NCBI GenBank assembly: GCA_965222645.1
Contig: OZ244968.1
Coordinates: 2,666,001-2,730,000 of the forward strand
Direction of reading: 5' to 3'
Length of the DNA: 64,000 nt
Origin: JABDMH01 sp965222645
GTDB taxonomy: Bacteria; Bacteroidota; Bacteroidia; Chitinophagales; Saprospiraceae
In this document: positions 42,986-51,590 of the stretch, piece after piece
Layout of the letters: each line of letters opens with the position of its first letter
How positions within the stretch are numbered: position 1 is the stretch's first letter
Translations under genes and position numbers: made by a program
Notes under the pieces: generated by a model
What the model was told of the DNA's origin: nothing
What the model saw: the letters and a program-made list of their open reading frames with translations, nothing else
The model's database searches: none

Positions 42986-43663
42986 TTATTCAGTAATACT
43001 CAAACTCTGAGCTGCTTTCACCAGACTCACTGTATTTGTAACACCTAGTTTCCGCATAATATTTTTGCGATGCACACTTACAGTCTGATCGCTGATAAAT
43101 AATTTCTGAGCTATCTCCTTATTGCTAAAGGCTTGTGTAATAAGCAGGAGAACCTGGTGTTCGCGTTTTGTCAGTTCATTCAACATCGTGTACGAGTCCA
43201 TTTGCCTATTCGACCTGAGTGTGTTTGCACCCCGGTCTCGCTGCTTAGGACGTCTTGACGTGACCTGAACGCCCGTACCCATGAAAGTATTATCCTCCAT
43301 GATTGCAACTATACCCTTTGTCAACTCTGCCAATGGAGTGCTTTTAAGGACATACCCATCGGCCCCGTTCAAGAATGCTGTCTTTACAAATTTGCCGTCA
43401 CTGTATCCCGAGACGATCATTATCTTAGTCTCCGGAGATACATTTTTGATCGGCTCAATCAAATCCAGACCATTGACCCGCCCCAGGTTGAGATCCAGGA
43501 AAACCATTTGGACATCGTGATTAGCCAAATAGTCCGGGATGTCCTGTCCATCCTTCGAAATATGCTCTATGACAATGCGATGTTCCTTGATTCTTCCCAG
43601 CAGAGCCACCAGACCTTCCGTAAACAAGGCATGATCATCTACGATGATGGCATTTATCCTCAT
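42986..43663 (-). CDS. LuxR/NarL-type response regulator (no kinase nearby)
   Basis: The 225-residue protein has a receiver domain with acidic pair (IIVDDHALFTEGL), phosphoacceptor Asp57 in MVFLDLNLGRVNG, a conserved Ser/Thr strand (IMIVSGYSD) and the switch Lys in YVLKSTPLAEL. A LuxR helix-turn-helix lies at ~158-218 (LTKREHQVLLLITQAFSNKEIAQKLFISDQTVSVHRKNIMRKLGV). No histidine kinase is encoded within the window. It starts the same-strand series with the cohesin/SprB and PorP/SprF genes, with gaps of ~39 bases, so it may control this surface-protein unit. Confidence 0.92.
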   Translation of the reverse strand: MRINAIIVDDHALFTEGLVALLGRIKEHRIVIEHISKDGQDIPDYLANHDVQMVFLDLNLGRVNGLDLIEPIKNVSPETKIMIVSGYSDGKFVKTAFLNGADGYVLKSTPLAELTKGIVAIMEDNTFMGTGVQVTSRRPKQRDRGANTLRSNRQMDSYTMLNELTKREHQVLLLITQAFSNKEIAQKLFISDQTVSVHRKNIMRKLGVTNTVSLVKAAQSLSITE

Positions 43664-43909
43664 TACTTACTTATTGATAACGAATTTCAAAAAAGTTTTA
43701 GAAAACATATTAAAACTTACAGCAATTTGAATGCCATATTTTAAAAAAGCATAATATTTAACACAATATCAATCATTTGAAAGCAAAAAAGATTCGTCTT
43801 TTCCACCTCTATACAGGTTTGCATGGATTTTGTATGCTTATGGCAGAAAATAGAGAATAAGAGATCAGTATAATTGACTTTACTCGTTAGTGCATTGTAT
43901 GATCTGAAG

Positions 43910-46900
43910 ATGAACCACCGCTGTATCTACCGAATATTATTTTTCTCGATCTGTACCTCGGTACCTTTCCTTAGTACTGCACAAAGCCGGGAATCCAGCA
44001 GCCTTCGCCAATTGACTATTCATAACAAGAAGGATTCGTTCTTCCTTTCTGCCCTTACAATCCTGCCATCTACCATTGAGTTATCTGAGGGAGAAAATCA
44101 TCCCGTCCCTGCTTCCTCCTATTGGATCAAAGGGGCCTACTTCTATTGGAGTGAAAGTGCTCCCCAGGTGCAGGCCAATGATTCCGTATCTTACAGGATT
44201 CGGTTTAGGGTAATGCCCTACCAAATAAATCAGTGGCAATCCCGATTTGACTCACTATTGTACCGCGATGGTTCGATGCATGTGATGGAACCCCTGAGCT
44301 ATGGTCTGGACAATGGTCAGGATCCAATCTTTGCCGAACAGGGGATCAAATACGATGGTAGTTTTGCACGAGGCCTATCACTGGGAAACAGACAGGATCT
44401 TGTTCTGAATTCAAATTTTGATCTGAGGCTCTCGGGCAGGCTTGGAGATGGGATCGAAGTGCTAGCGGCGCTATCAGACAATAGCATCCCCTTGCAACCA
44501 GATGGTAATACTCAGCAACTGCAGGAATTTGATAAGATATTTATCAAATTGTCTAAAGGCGGAAATAGTCTGGTGGGAGGAGATTTTGAGCTAATGAGGC
44601 CTCAAAGCTATTTCACAAATTATTTCAAAAAAACTCAGGGAGTACGAGTTGTAAACCATCAGCTCTTATCAAAAGATCGCAGCCTTACCAGTGCTGCAAG
44701 TGCAGGAGGATCCAGGGGAAAATTTGCCAGAATACAACTAGAGACAAGAGAGGGAAACCAGGGCCCATATCGCCTTCGAGGCACGGAAGGTGAGCGCTTT
44801 ATCATCATTTTAGCAGGCACGGAGAAAATATACCATGATGGCATCCTATTGATACGAGGTTTGGAGAAGGATTATATCATCGACTACAATTCCGGGGAGC
44901 TCACATTTACTGCAAACCGCATTATCACAAAAGATAGCCGAGTCATTGCTGAATACGAATATTCCGATCAGAACTACAACCGCTCAGTTTTGACTTTTGA
45001 AACGGACTATAAGACGCGCAAGGTCAATCTGCATTTCAATGCATACAGCGAGCAAGACGGCAAACTGTCTACAGGTTTGTCAGACCTCACCACAGAGGAC
45101 AAACGCTTTCTCGCAACAGTAGGAGATAGTACGGCCAACGCCCAATCCAGCACAATCCGATTGCGACCTGAGGGATATGATCCAAATGTTGTAATGTACA
45201 AGCTCATAGATACGCTGGGATACGAGGGTGTACTTGTGCGGAGTACAGATCCGGACAGTGCTCAATATACAGCTAGATTTACCAGGGTGGGGACGGGCAA
45301 CGGAAATTACATTAGGATAGCCTCCGAAGACAATGGCGAGGTATATGCATGGATTGCACCAGATTCCATAATGGGATCAAGAGGTAATTACGCGCCATTG
45401 ACCACCCTCATAGCCCCTCAGCAAAAACAGATGTTTGCCTTCGGAGGCCGATACAGCATTGGAGCTGATGGATATGTAAAATCAGAGGTAGCACTAAGTC
45501 GGTTGGATCGCAACCGATTTTCTACTCGTGATGCTGCCGATGATTATGGGTATGCCGTAAGAAACGAGTTTTCTAAATCCTTTTCCTTGCAAAAGGAAAA
45601 GAATGAAAATTCCTGGTTAGTGAATACACAGGTTGCGCACGAACAACTTACCAATTCGTTCGAAAGACTTAATCCTTATCGCAATGCCGAGTTCGATCGA
45701 GACTGGAATGTCACGGGGCTCAAAAAAGATAAAGAGACTTTAGTAAATAGTACATTATCCCTGGAAAAACCCGGAATATTCACACTCGCATACCGGTATG
45801 GTAATTTTTCCCGGAGCAGTCTTTACCGTGGTCATAAAAATGTTTACAGTTTGAAATATTCGCAACGAGGGTTTAATTTTTATGCTATTAGCGATGCCCT
45901 AAATACGACTAATGCAGGCCAAAAAAGTAAGTTCTACCGCCCCAAAATTGATATTAGCCAATCACTCGACAAGAAAAAATCATGGATCATTGGCTTCTAT
46001 TTTGAGGAAGAAAAAAACGAACGCCGCTCCCTATTGTCAGACACGCTTACGCAATCCAGTTTTTACTATGATCTCGGGAGGCTGTATTTAAGACGGACGG
46101 GTGGAAAACGGTTTAATATAGATATTTCCTATCAGAAAAGGTTTGATTATTTTGCGACCGGCAAAGACTTTAATCTGGGCACAGAAGCCGATGATGTGAG
46201 TCTAAAGGTACGATGGGTAGAAAATACAAAATCCGTTCTTGATGCCACTTTTACCTTTAGAGACCTTCACATTAAGGATAAAACCAAAACTCCCGAAGAG
46301 GGTGGATTAAACTATGTGGGGAAAATAAACCACCAGTTTAATCTGTGGAAAGGTGCTTTCCGCACAGCCACGGCATATGAAATCGGATCAGGACAAGAAC
46401 CAAGGAGGACTTTTCAATATCTGAAGGTTGATCCCGGTCAGGGAGTCTATACTCACATAGACATTAATAAAGATGGCATTCAGCAAATAAATGAGTTTGA
46501 AATTGCTCCTTTTGCAGAACAAGCACAATATGTACGTGTGACGATTCTCACCAATGATTTTATTGCAACAAATAATGTAAATTTCAATCAGAGTTTCTCC
46601 ATCACACCACGAAGACTTTTAAAAAATAAAAAATCATTCTGGGCCAAATGGTCTGATCAGGGATCACTCCGAATAAATCGAAAAAATCTTCAGAATAGTC
46701 AAGTGTCAATCTGGAGTCCATTTACTATAAATATTGTCGACAGTTCGCTGGTGTCTGTAGGGGCACAGATAAGAAATGTACTTTATTTCAATCGGAACAA
46801 TCCAAAATATGACTTTCAATATGAGTGGAATGACTTTCGCAATCGCTTTGTATTGACGACCGGATATGAAAGTAAATTGATAAAGCGCAATATTCTCCGA

Positions 46901-47401
46901 TCACGGATAAACTTAAACCAGGAATTTAGTGGTTTGATAAGCATCACTCATGAAGACAATATCCAGGACAGCGAAACATTTGACAACAAAGATTTTGAGA
47001 TTAGGAGCTTCGAGTTAAAACCTGAGTTGACCTGGCAACCCATGCCTAAGTTTCGCCTGGCTGCCAAATACCGTTGGGCAGACAAGAACAACCAGATGAC
47101 CGAAGGACAAAACGCCGGGATACACGATCTGGAAATCGAGGGTACCCTGAGCAAAATAAGTACCTCATCCTTCCGGGGTCACTTTGCCCTCGTCTTGATC
47201 GACTACTCAGGACCCAAGAACGGATCTCTCGAATTTGCAATGCTGGAAGGATTAAAAGACGGCACAAACTGGCTCTGGGGTCTGGCCTATGATCGTCGCC
47301 TGGCCAACAACATCCGTATTAATATCTCGTATGATGGCAGACAAAGTGGTCAAGCCAAAGTTGTGCACACGGCAAGGGCCCAGGTGAGTGCCTTTTTCTG
47401 A
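43910..47401 (+). CDS. Very large outer-membrane-like protein conserved in Bacteroidota
   Basis: The 1163-residue protein begins at ATG 43910 with a signal peptide (MNHRCIYRILFFSICTSVPFLSTAQ); a TTG 12 codons upstream would add a poor extension. The N-terminal third contains the conserved family stretch RGLSLGNRQDLVLNSNFDLRL, LAALSDNSIPLQPDGNTQQLQEFDKIFI and LVGGDFELMRPQSYFTNYFKK. The rest is repetitive beta-strand sequence with alternating aromatic and polar residues, and the chain ends QVSAFF, a typical barrel-terminal aromatic. This indicates an outer-membrane beta-barrel with a periplasmic or carboxypeptidase-regulatory-like front. I know of no proven function. No plug domain or TonB box was found, so it is not called a TonB-dependent receptor. 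Confidence 0.72.
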   Translation: MNHRCIYRILFFSICTSVPFLSTAQSRESSSLRQLTIHNKKDSFFLSALTILPSTIELSEGENHPVPASSYWIKGAYFYWSESAPQVQANDSVSYRIRFRVMPYQINQWQSRFDSLLYRDGSMHVMEPLSYGLDNGQDPIFAEQGIKYDGSFARGLSLGNRQDLVLNSNFDLRLSGRLGDGIEVLAALSDNSIPLQPDGNTQQLQEFDKIFIKLSKGGNSLVGGDFELMRPQSYFTNYFKKTQGVRVVNHQLLSKDRSLTSAASAGGSRGKFARIQLETREGNQGPYRLRGTEGERFIIILAGTEKIYHDGILLIRGLEKDYIIDYNSGELTFTANRIITKDSRVIAEYEYSDQNYNRSVLTFETDYKTRKVNLHFNAYSEQDGKLSTGLSDLTTEDKRFLATVGDSTANAQSSTIRLRPEGYDPNVVMYKLIDTLGYEGVLVRSTDPDSAQYTARFTRVGTGNGNYIRIASEDNGEVYAWIAPDSIMGSRGNYAPLTTLIAPQQKQMFAFGGRYSIGADGYVKSEVALSRLDRNRFSTRDAADDYGYAVRNEFSKSFSLQKEKNENSWLVNTQVAHEQLTNSFERLNPYRNAEFDRDWNVTGLKKDKETLVNSTLSLEKPGIFTLAYRYGNFSRSSLYRGHKNVYSLKYSQRGFNFYAISDALNTTNAGQKSKFYRPKIDISQSLDKKKSWIIGFYFEEEKNERRSLLSDTLTQSSFYYDLGRLYLRRTGGKRFNIDISYQKRFDYFATGKDFNLGTEADDVSLKVRWVENTKSVLDATFTFRDLHIKDKTKTPEEGGLNYVGKINHQFNLWKGAFRTATAYEIGSGQEPRRTFQYLKVDPGQGVYTHIDINKDGIQQINEFEIAPFAEQAQYVRVTILTNDFIATNNVNFNQSFSITPRRLLKNKKSFWAKWSDQGSLRINRKNLQNSQVSIWSPFTINIVDSSLVSVGAQIRNVLYFNRNNPKYDFQYEWNDFRNRFVLTTGYESKLIKRNILRSRINLNQEFSGLISITHEDNIQDSETFDNKDFEIRSFELKPELTWQPMPKFRLAAKYRWADKNNQMTEGQNAGIHDLEIEGTLSKISTSSFRGHFALVLIDYSGPKNGSLEFAMLEGLKDGTNWLWGLAYDRRLANNIRINISYDGRQSGQAKVVHTARAQVSAFF

Positions 47402-47485
47402 CAATTCAACAATGCACAAGTTCCTACATGGGACTATGCCTGCCCCCATACCAATGGTGAAGGCGGGACCCAGTCTACGTGCATT

Positions 47486-47513
47486 GACACAAACTCACAT
47501 CTCGTACCTGCGG
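47486..47513. repeat. Direct repeat, first copy
   Basis: The 28 bases from GACACAAACTCACATC to CTGCGG recur at 47760-47788 with one inserted T and one A-for-G change. The copies are 274 bases apart and in the same orientation. Confidence 0.85.
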
Positions 47514-47516
47514 TAT

Positions 47517-47545
47517 GTTTGGTAAGCCTCTGAGGCTTGCTAAAC
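47517..47545. repeat. 29-base near-palindrome
   Basis: Fourteen bases on each side of T47531 pair (GTTTGGTAAGCCTC with GAGGCTTGCTAAAC), with two G-T wobbles and no mismatches in RNA terms. There is no trailing T run, so it is not an ordinary terminator. It resembles a REP-like element or a protein-binding dyad. Confidence 0.75.
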
Positions 47546-47759
47546 ATTCCCGTTGTCCTTTGCGCTCTCAAATAGGAACACCGATTACGCGGATCAAAAG
47601 GATTTTCACAGATCGATTGAGTCATTGTAAGTACACCCATTAAAGCTTTGCCGGTCGGCCTGATAGGCCAGCTTAGTTAGGACCCGAGGCAGCGGCCATG
47701 AAAATTGCGGACAAGCCCTCCCTTTTGGGGGTGGGGGGTGCTCGAACACTGGAATGACC

Positions 47760-47788
47760 GACACAAATCTCACATCTCGTACCTACGG
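47760..47788. repeat. Direct repeat, second copy
   Basis: Partner of 47486-47513, with one indel and one substitution. Confidence 0.85.
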
Positions 47789-47983
47789 CACGAATATTTC
47801 CCATGACCTCCTATTTTACCTACATTCGGTCACCACGGGATCATCTCCAGACGATCTCCGCTCCACTTCGATGTACGGGATCTTCGATCACTTTAAATTT
47901 TTTTTCTTTACATCTCGGGGCATAAAAATAATGGGCTAAGGCGTTGGTAAACTGTATTGCAATATTACTACAACCGGATTGAC

Positions 47984-50900
47984 ATGACATACCGTCTATA
48001 TTATTTGCTGTTTTTGTCACTAATTTACTCTTACGGGAATGCACAAGAATGGAAGATCTCTGACCCAGATAGATCCGGTAAGATTATCTCCGGTCGCTAT
48101 CTGCCAACTGCGTACACCTTGGCTACCACCAACCGTTTGGATTTTGAGAAAACCCTTCGATCTGGTCTGGTAAATATTCCACTTCCCGGTGGTGATCTCC
48201 ACACGTTTAAAGCAGTTTCCTTTTCCAATTTTGAACCGGGATTAACCCTGCGGTATCCGGGGATAAGATCGTATGCCATCATGAGTACTACGAACAACCG
48301 TATCAAAGGGAAAATCGATGTGTCTCCGCATGGAATCCATGCAGTGCTCGATCATCCGGATGGTGAGATATATATTGATCCTGCAAGTGATCATCTTAGA
48401 GATCAATCTTTGATTTATTTTACACGGGACTTTAGAGTTGACCCTGCACTCCGAGCCCAGTACAGCATACATGAGCATCATTTTAAACAAGATACTGCAG
48501 CGTTCCTCAATCAAAAACCGATCAGATCGCCTTTTGCGCGGAGTGGGCAGACCGAAGTCATGCTGCACACATTCAGGCTGGCTGTAGCGTGTACTGGCGA
48601 ATACACTGCAAAGCACAATGGAACGAAGGCCGGAGCACTTGCAGCCATCAATACTGCACTCAACCGGATCAATTTTATTATGGAAAGGGAGGTGGCGATT
48701 AGTCTGAAACTCATCGATGAAACTGAAGACCTCATTTTCCTCAATGGAAGCAATGATCCATTTACAAATGGAAATGCCAGCCAGATGGCACTGGAAAATA
48801 ACAATTATTTATTATCAACCCTGGGATCAAATGCCTATGATGTAGGACATGTTTTTGGAACCAATTGCTCCGGTGTGGTCGGGCTTTCGGGAGGTGTTGG
48901 AATCGTCTGTAGCAACCTGAAAGCATTTGGATCATCCTGTGAAATTTCGACCAATGACCGGTTTTACATCGGTATTGTGTGCCACGAATTGGGCCACCAG
49001 TTTGGCGCGCAGCACACCTGGAATAATTGCCCAAATCAACAAGATCAGTTTAATAGTCCCACTGCCTTTGAACCCGGCAGCGGGACAACCATTATGTCGT
49101 ATGCCGGTGCATGTGGTAATCAAAATATTCAGGGTAGCAGTGATCCCTATTACCATGGAAATTCCATAGAAGCTATACGTCATTTCGTCACTACAGCAGG
49201 AAATTGTGGTGAGGCAGCACCTTTATCCAACAATCTTCCAACGGTCGATATCGCCCGGCCAGGAGGATTTTTTATCCCTGTTGAAACTCCTTTTCGCCTG
49301 GATGCAATGGCAGAAGACATCGATGGTGATTCACTTACCTATTGCTGGGAACAGTTTGACCCCGGGGTAAGTAGAGCCGCTTATAGTCCACTCGGCAACC
49401 CACAAGGTGATGCCCCGATTTTTCGGTCACTAGCCCCTACTGAAAATCCGACACGATTCTTTCCAGCTCTGGAGAAAGTCATCGACCAGGATTACGACAA
49501 TAGCGAAGTCTTGCCCACCTATGACCGTAAACTCACCTTTCGGGCTACGGTAAGAGATCATGCCGCCGGTGGCGGAGGTGTCGTCTGGGATGATATTTCA
49601 TTTCGGGCATCAGAGCTGGCTGGTCCCTTTGTACTACGGGACAGTCTCCTACCGGAGGAGATAAATGCAGGAGACTTTATTGAGACTCTATGGGACGTTG
49701 CAAATACCAATGTCAGCCCAGTAAATTGTCGTCGGGTAAATTTACTGTTATCAACCGATGGCGGTTTCACTTACTCCGATACACTGATCACCAATACTCC
49801 AAATGATGGTGCTGAACATGTCTTAATACCCGATATCGAATCATCCGATGTTCGCCTTATGGTGCAGGCGGCTGACAACATCTTCTTTGACATCAACGAC
49901 GAAAATCTGACGGTGTCTAGATCTACCGTGGCGGGATTTGGGTTGGATATTGGTCCTCATCAACAACGTACTTGTTTGCCCTCGAGCATTGTGCTCAGGG
50001 TTGAGTCCTTTGCCTTTGGGGGATTTAGTGATGTCGTTTCCATTACTCCCATTGAACTTCCAGATGGGGTGCAGGTTGAATCACAGATCCAGGTAAATCC
50101 GGGAGAGACAAAAACGATCGATGTCGACCTATCCCAGGTCACAGAACCAGGAGAATACCAACTCCAATTTGAGATAACTTCTTCCCTTGGGGAGACTACT
50201 CAACGCACTGTTGTAATTGATGCAGTGTCCAGCGATTTTAGCGAGCTGGCTCTGGTCGGGCCTGTTCAGGGTATGTCGGGTGTAAATACAAGACCCCTTT
50301 TTGAGTGGATGGGAAGTTCCAACGCTGATGGATATGAAATCGAAGTGGATGATTCTCCCCTTTTTGACAATCCCTTTGTGGGAAATACATTATCAGCCAC
50401 GACGCTATCCCTGGATGAGGTATTGGATGAAAATACGCTTTACTATTGGCGAGTGAGACCTCACAACGTGTGCGGAGAAGGTGAGTATTCCGATATCAGT
50501 GCATTCCACTCCATCAGTCTAGCCTGTGAATCTTACATGGCTTCTGACCTTCCACAATCACTGAGTCAAAGCGTAATTAAAAGCATTGAGTCCAAAATTG
50601 ATATCACGGGCACTGGCACAGTCAGCGACGTAAATATCAGCGCCATTAATGGATTTCATGAGTCATTTGGAGATCTCTACGTGATGCTGAAATCACCATC
50701 GGGCACATTGGTACCTCTTGTCACAATGGAATGCGGATTTACAAATCGCACGTTTACAATAGGCTTTGATGATCAAAGCCTGCAATCATTTACCTGCCAG
50801 GCACCTTTCAACGGACAGATCTTTCAGCCACAGGGTGTTTTGGCAGAATTTAATGGCGAAGACATCAATGGCACATGGAGCCTTGTCGTAGCAGATTCCA

Positions 50901-51568
50901 CAATAGGAAGTGGGGGCCGGATTGAAGGCTTTACGCTTGAACTATGCGGTAGCTTGATGCCTGTGGCTCCTCAACTTGTGCACGCTGATACCCTTTTGGC
51001 CGCATTTGCAACCGAGACAGTGGTTGATCGTCAGAATTTGGAAGCCAGTGATGATCAAGCGTCACCCAATGCTCTGATATACACATTGGTAGCAGCACCT
51101 GTATCAGGAAGTCTCATGATTGATGGTGATCCCATTTCTATAGGTGCGAAATTTTCTCAAGAGCAAGTCAATTCCGGCGAGCTTGCATTTAGCCATACGT
51201 CAGATGACAGTATTCCCGATTCATTTATTCTCACGCTCGTGGATGGTACCGGAGGATGGCTCGGCCCAATAAACGTACCAATAAAAGTGGGGAGAAACAT
51301 TGTGCCTGTAAAAGAAACAAATCTCCTTGAGGGACTAAAATTATATCCCAATCCGGTCGGGGATTGGTTTTTAATCGCCAACGAAATTTACAGGTCCAGG
51401 GACGCGGAAATTACAATATTCGATTTGTCCGGTAGAAATATATTTGCATTGGATGTCCCACTGCAAAGCATTAGTAAATTTGAGGTTAGTGATCTGGTGC
51501 CGGGTATATATTTTTTGAAAATCCTAATGCCGGAGGGAAGCGCACATTTCAAATTTGTCAAAAAATAA
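47984..51568 (+). CDS. Secreted reprolysin-type zinc metalloprotease with FN3, P-domain and T9SS tail
   Basis: The 1194-residue protein starts at ATG 47984 with a signal peptide (MTYRLYYLLFLSLIYSYGNAQ). A propeptide-like region (~22-180) precedes a metzincin domain with HELGHQFGAQH (residues ~334-344; HExxHxxGxxH) and a Met-turn in TTIMSYAGACG. It resembles reprolysin/M12B-type proteases of Bacteroidota. Downstream are an Ig-like region, a fibronectin type III-like module (RPLFEWMGSSNADGYEIEV), a proprotein-convertase P-domain (VSDVNISAINGFHESFGDLYVML, NGTWSLVVAD) and a cadherin/CSPG-like repeat (LVAAPVSGSLMIDG). A type A T9SS domain closes it, starting at LKLYPNPVGDWFLI. It is probably a surface or extracellular protease for peptide nutrition. 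Confidence 0.9.
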   Translation: MTYRLYYLLFLSLIYSYGNAQEWKISDPDRSGKIISGRYLPTAYTLATTNRLDFEKTLRSGLVNIPLPGGDLHTFKAVSFSNFEPGLTLRYPGIRSYAIMSTTNNRIKGKIDVSPHGIHAVLDHPDGEIYIDPASDHLRDQSLIYFTRDFRVDPALRAQYSIHEHHFKQDTAAFLNQKPIRSPFARSGQTEVMLHTFRLAVACTGEYTAKHNGTKAGALAAINTALNRINFIMEREVAISLKLIDETEDLIFLNGSNDPFTNGNASQMALENNNYLLSTLGSNAYDVGHVFGTNCSGVVGLSGGVGIVCSNLKAFGSSCEISTNDRFYIGIVCHELGHQFGAQHTWNNCPNQQDQFNSPTAFEPGSGTTIMSYAGACGNQNIQGSSDPYYHGNSIEAIRHFVTTAGNCGEAAPLSNNLPTVDIARPGGFFIPVETPFRLDAMAEDIDGDSLTYCWEQFDPGVSRAAYSPLGNPQGDAPIFRSLAPTENPTRFFPALEKVIDQDYDNSEVLPTYDRKLTFRATVRDHAAGGGGVVWDDISFRASELAGPFVLRDSLLPEEINAGDFIETLWDVANTNVSPVNCRRVNLLLSTDGGFTYSDTLITNTPNDGAEHVLIPDIESSDVRLMVQAADNIFFDINDENLTVSRSTVAGFGLDIGPHQQRTCLPSSIVLRVESFAFGGFSDVVSITPIELPDGVQVESQIQVNPGETKTIDVDLSQVTEPGEYQLQFEITSSLGETTQRTVVIDAVSSDFSELALVGPVQGMSGVNTRPLFEWMGSSNADGYEIEVDDSPLFDNPFVGNTLSATTLSLDEVLDENTLYYWRVRPHNVCGEGEYSDISAFHSISLACESYMASDLPQSLSQSVIKSIESKIDITGTGTVSDVNISAINGFHESFGDLYVMLKSPSGTLVPLVTMECGFTNRTFTIGFDDQSLQSFTCQAPFNGQIFQPQGVLAEFNGEDINGTWSLVVADSTIGSGGRIEGFTLELCGSLMPVAPQLVHADTLLAAFATETVVDRQNLEASDDQASPNALIYTLVAAPVSGSLMIDGDPISIGAKFSQEQVNSGELAFSHTSDDSIPDSFILTLVDGTGGWLGPINVPIKVGRNIVPVKETNLLEGLKLYPNPVGDWFLIANEIYRSRDAEITIFDLSGRNIFALDVPLQSISKFEVSDLVPGIYFLKILMPEGSAHFKFVKK

Positions 51569-51590
51569 AATATATTACTGGAAATTCCCA

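Larger units (their letters stand above)
47402..47983. other. Repeat-rich non-coding stretch
   Basis: This 582-base stretch has no supported gene. It contains a 29-base near-palindrome at 47517-47545, a 28/29-base direct repeat (47486-47513 and 47760-47788), and a smaller hairpin GGCCT-GAT-AGGCC (47657-47669). A degenerate block around 47573-47612 contains AACACCGATTACGCGGAT and GATTTTCACAGAT; this style of sequence recurs as non-coding filler in some Bacteroidota genomes, to my memory. It looks like an accumulation site for small repeats. Confidence 0.55.

Noticed and set aside
43910..47401. TonB-dependent receptor
   Set aside because: No plug domain or TonB box could be found in the N-terminal region.
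47517..47545. Rho-independent terminator of the large outer-membrane gene
   Set aside because: The stem is strong but lacks a following T run and lies ~115 bases after the stop codon.
47402..47983. CRISPR array
   Set aside because: Only two copies of a 28-base repeat, 274 bases apart, with no regular spacing.
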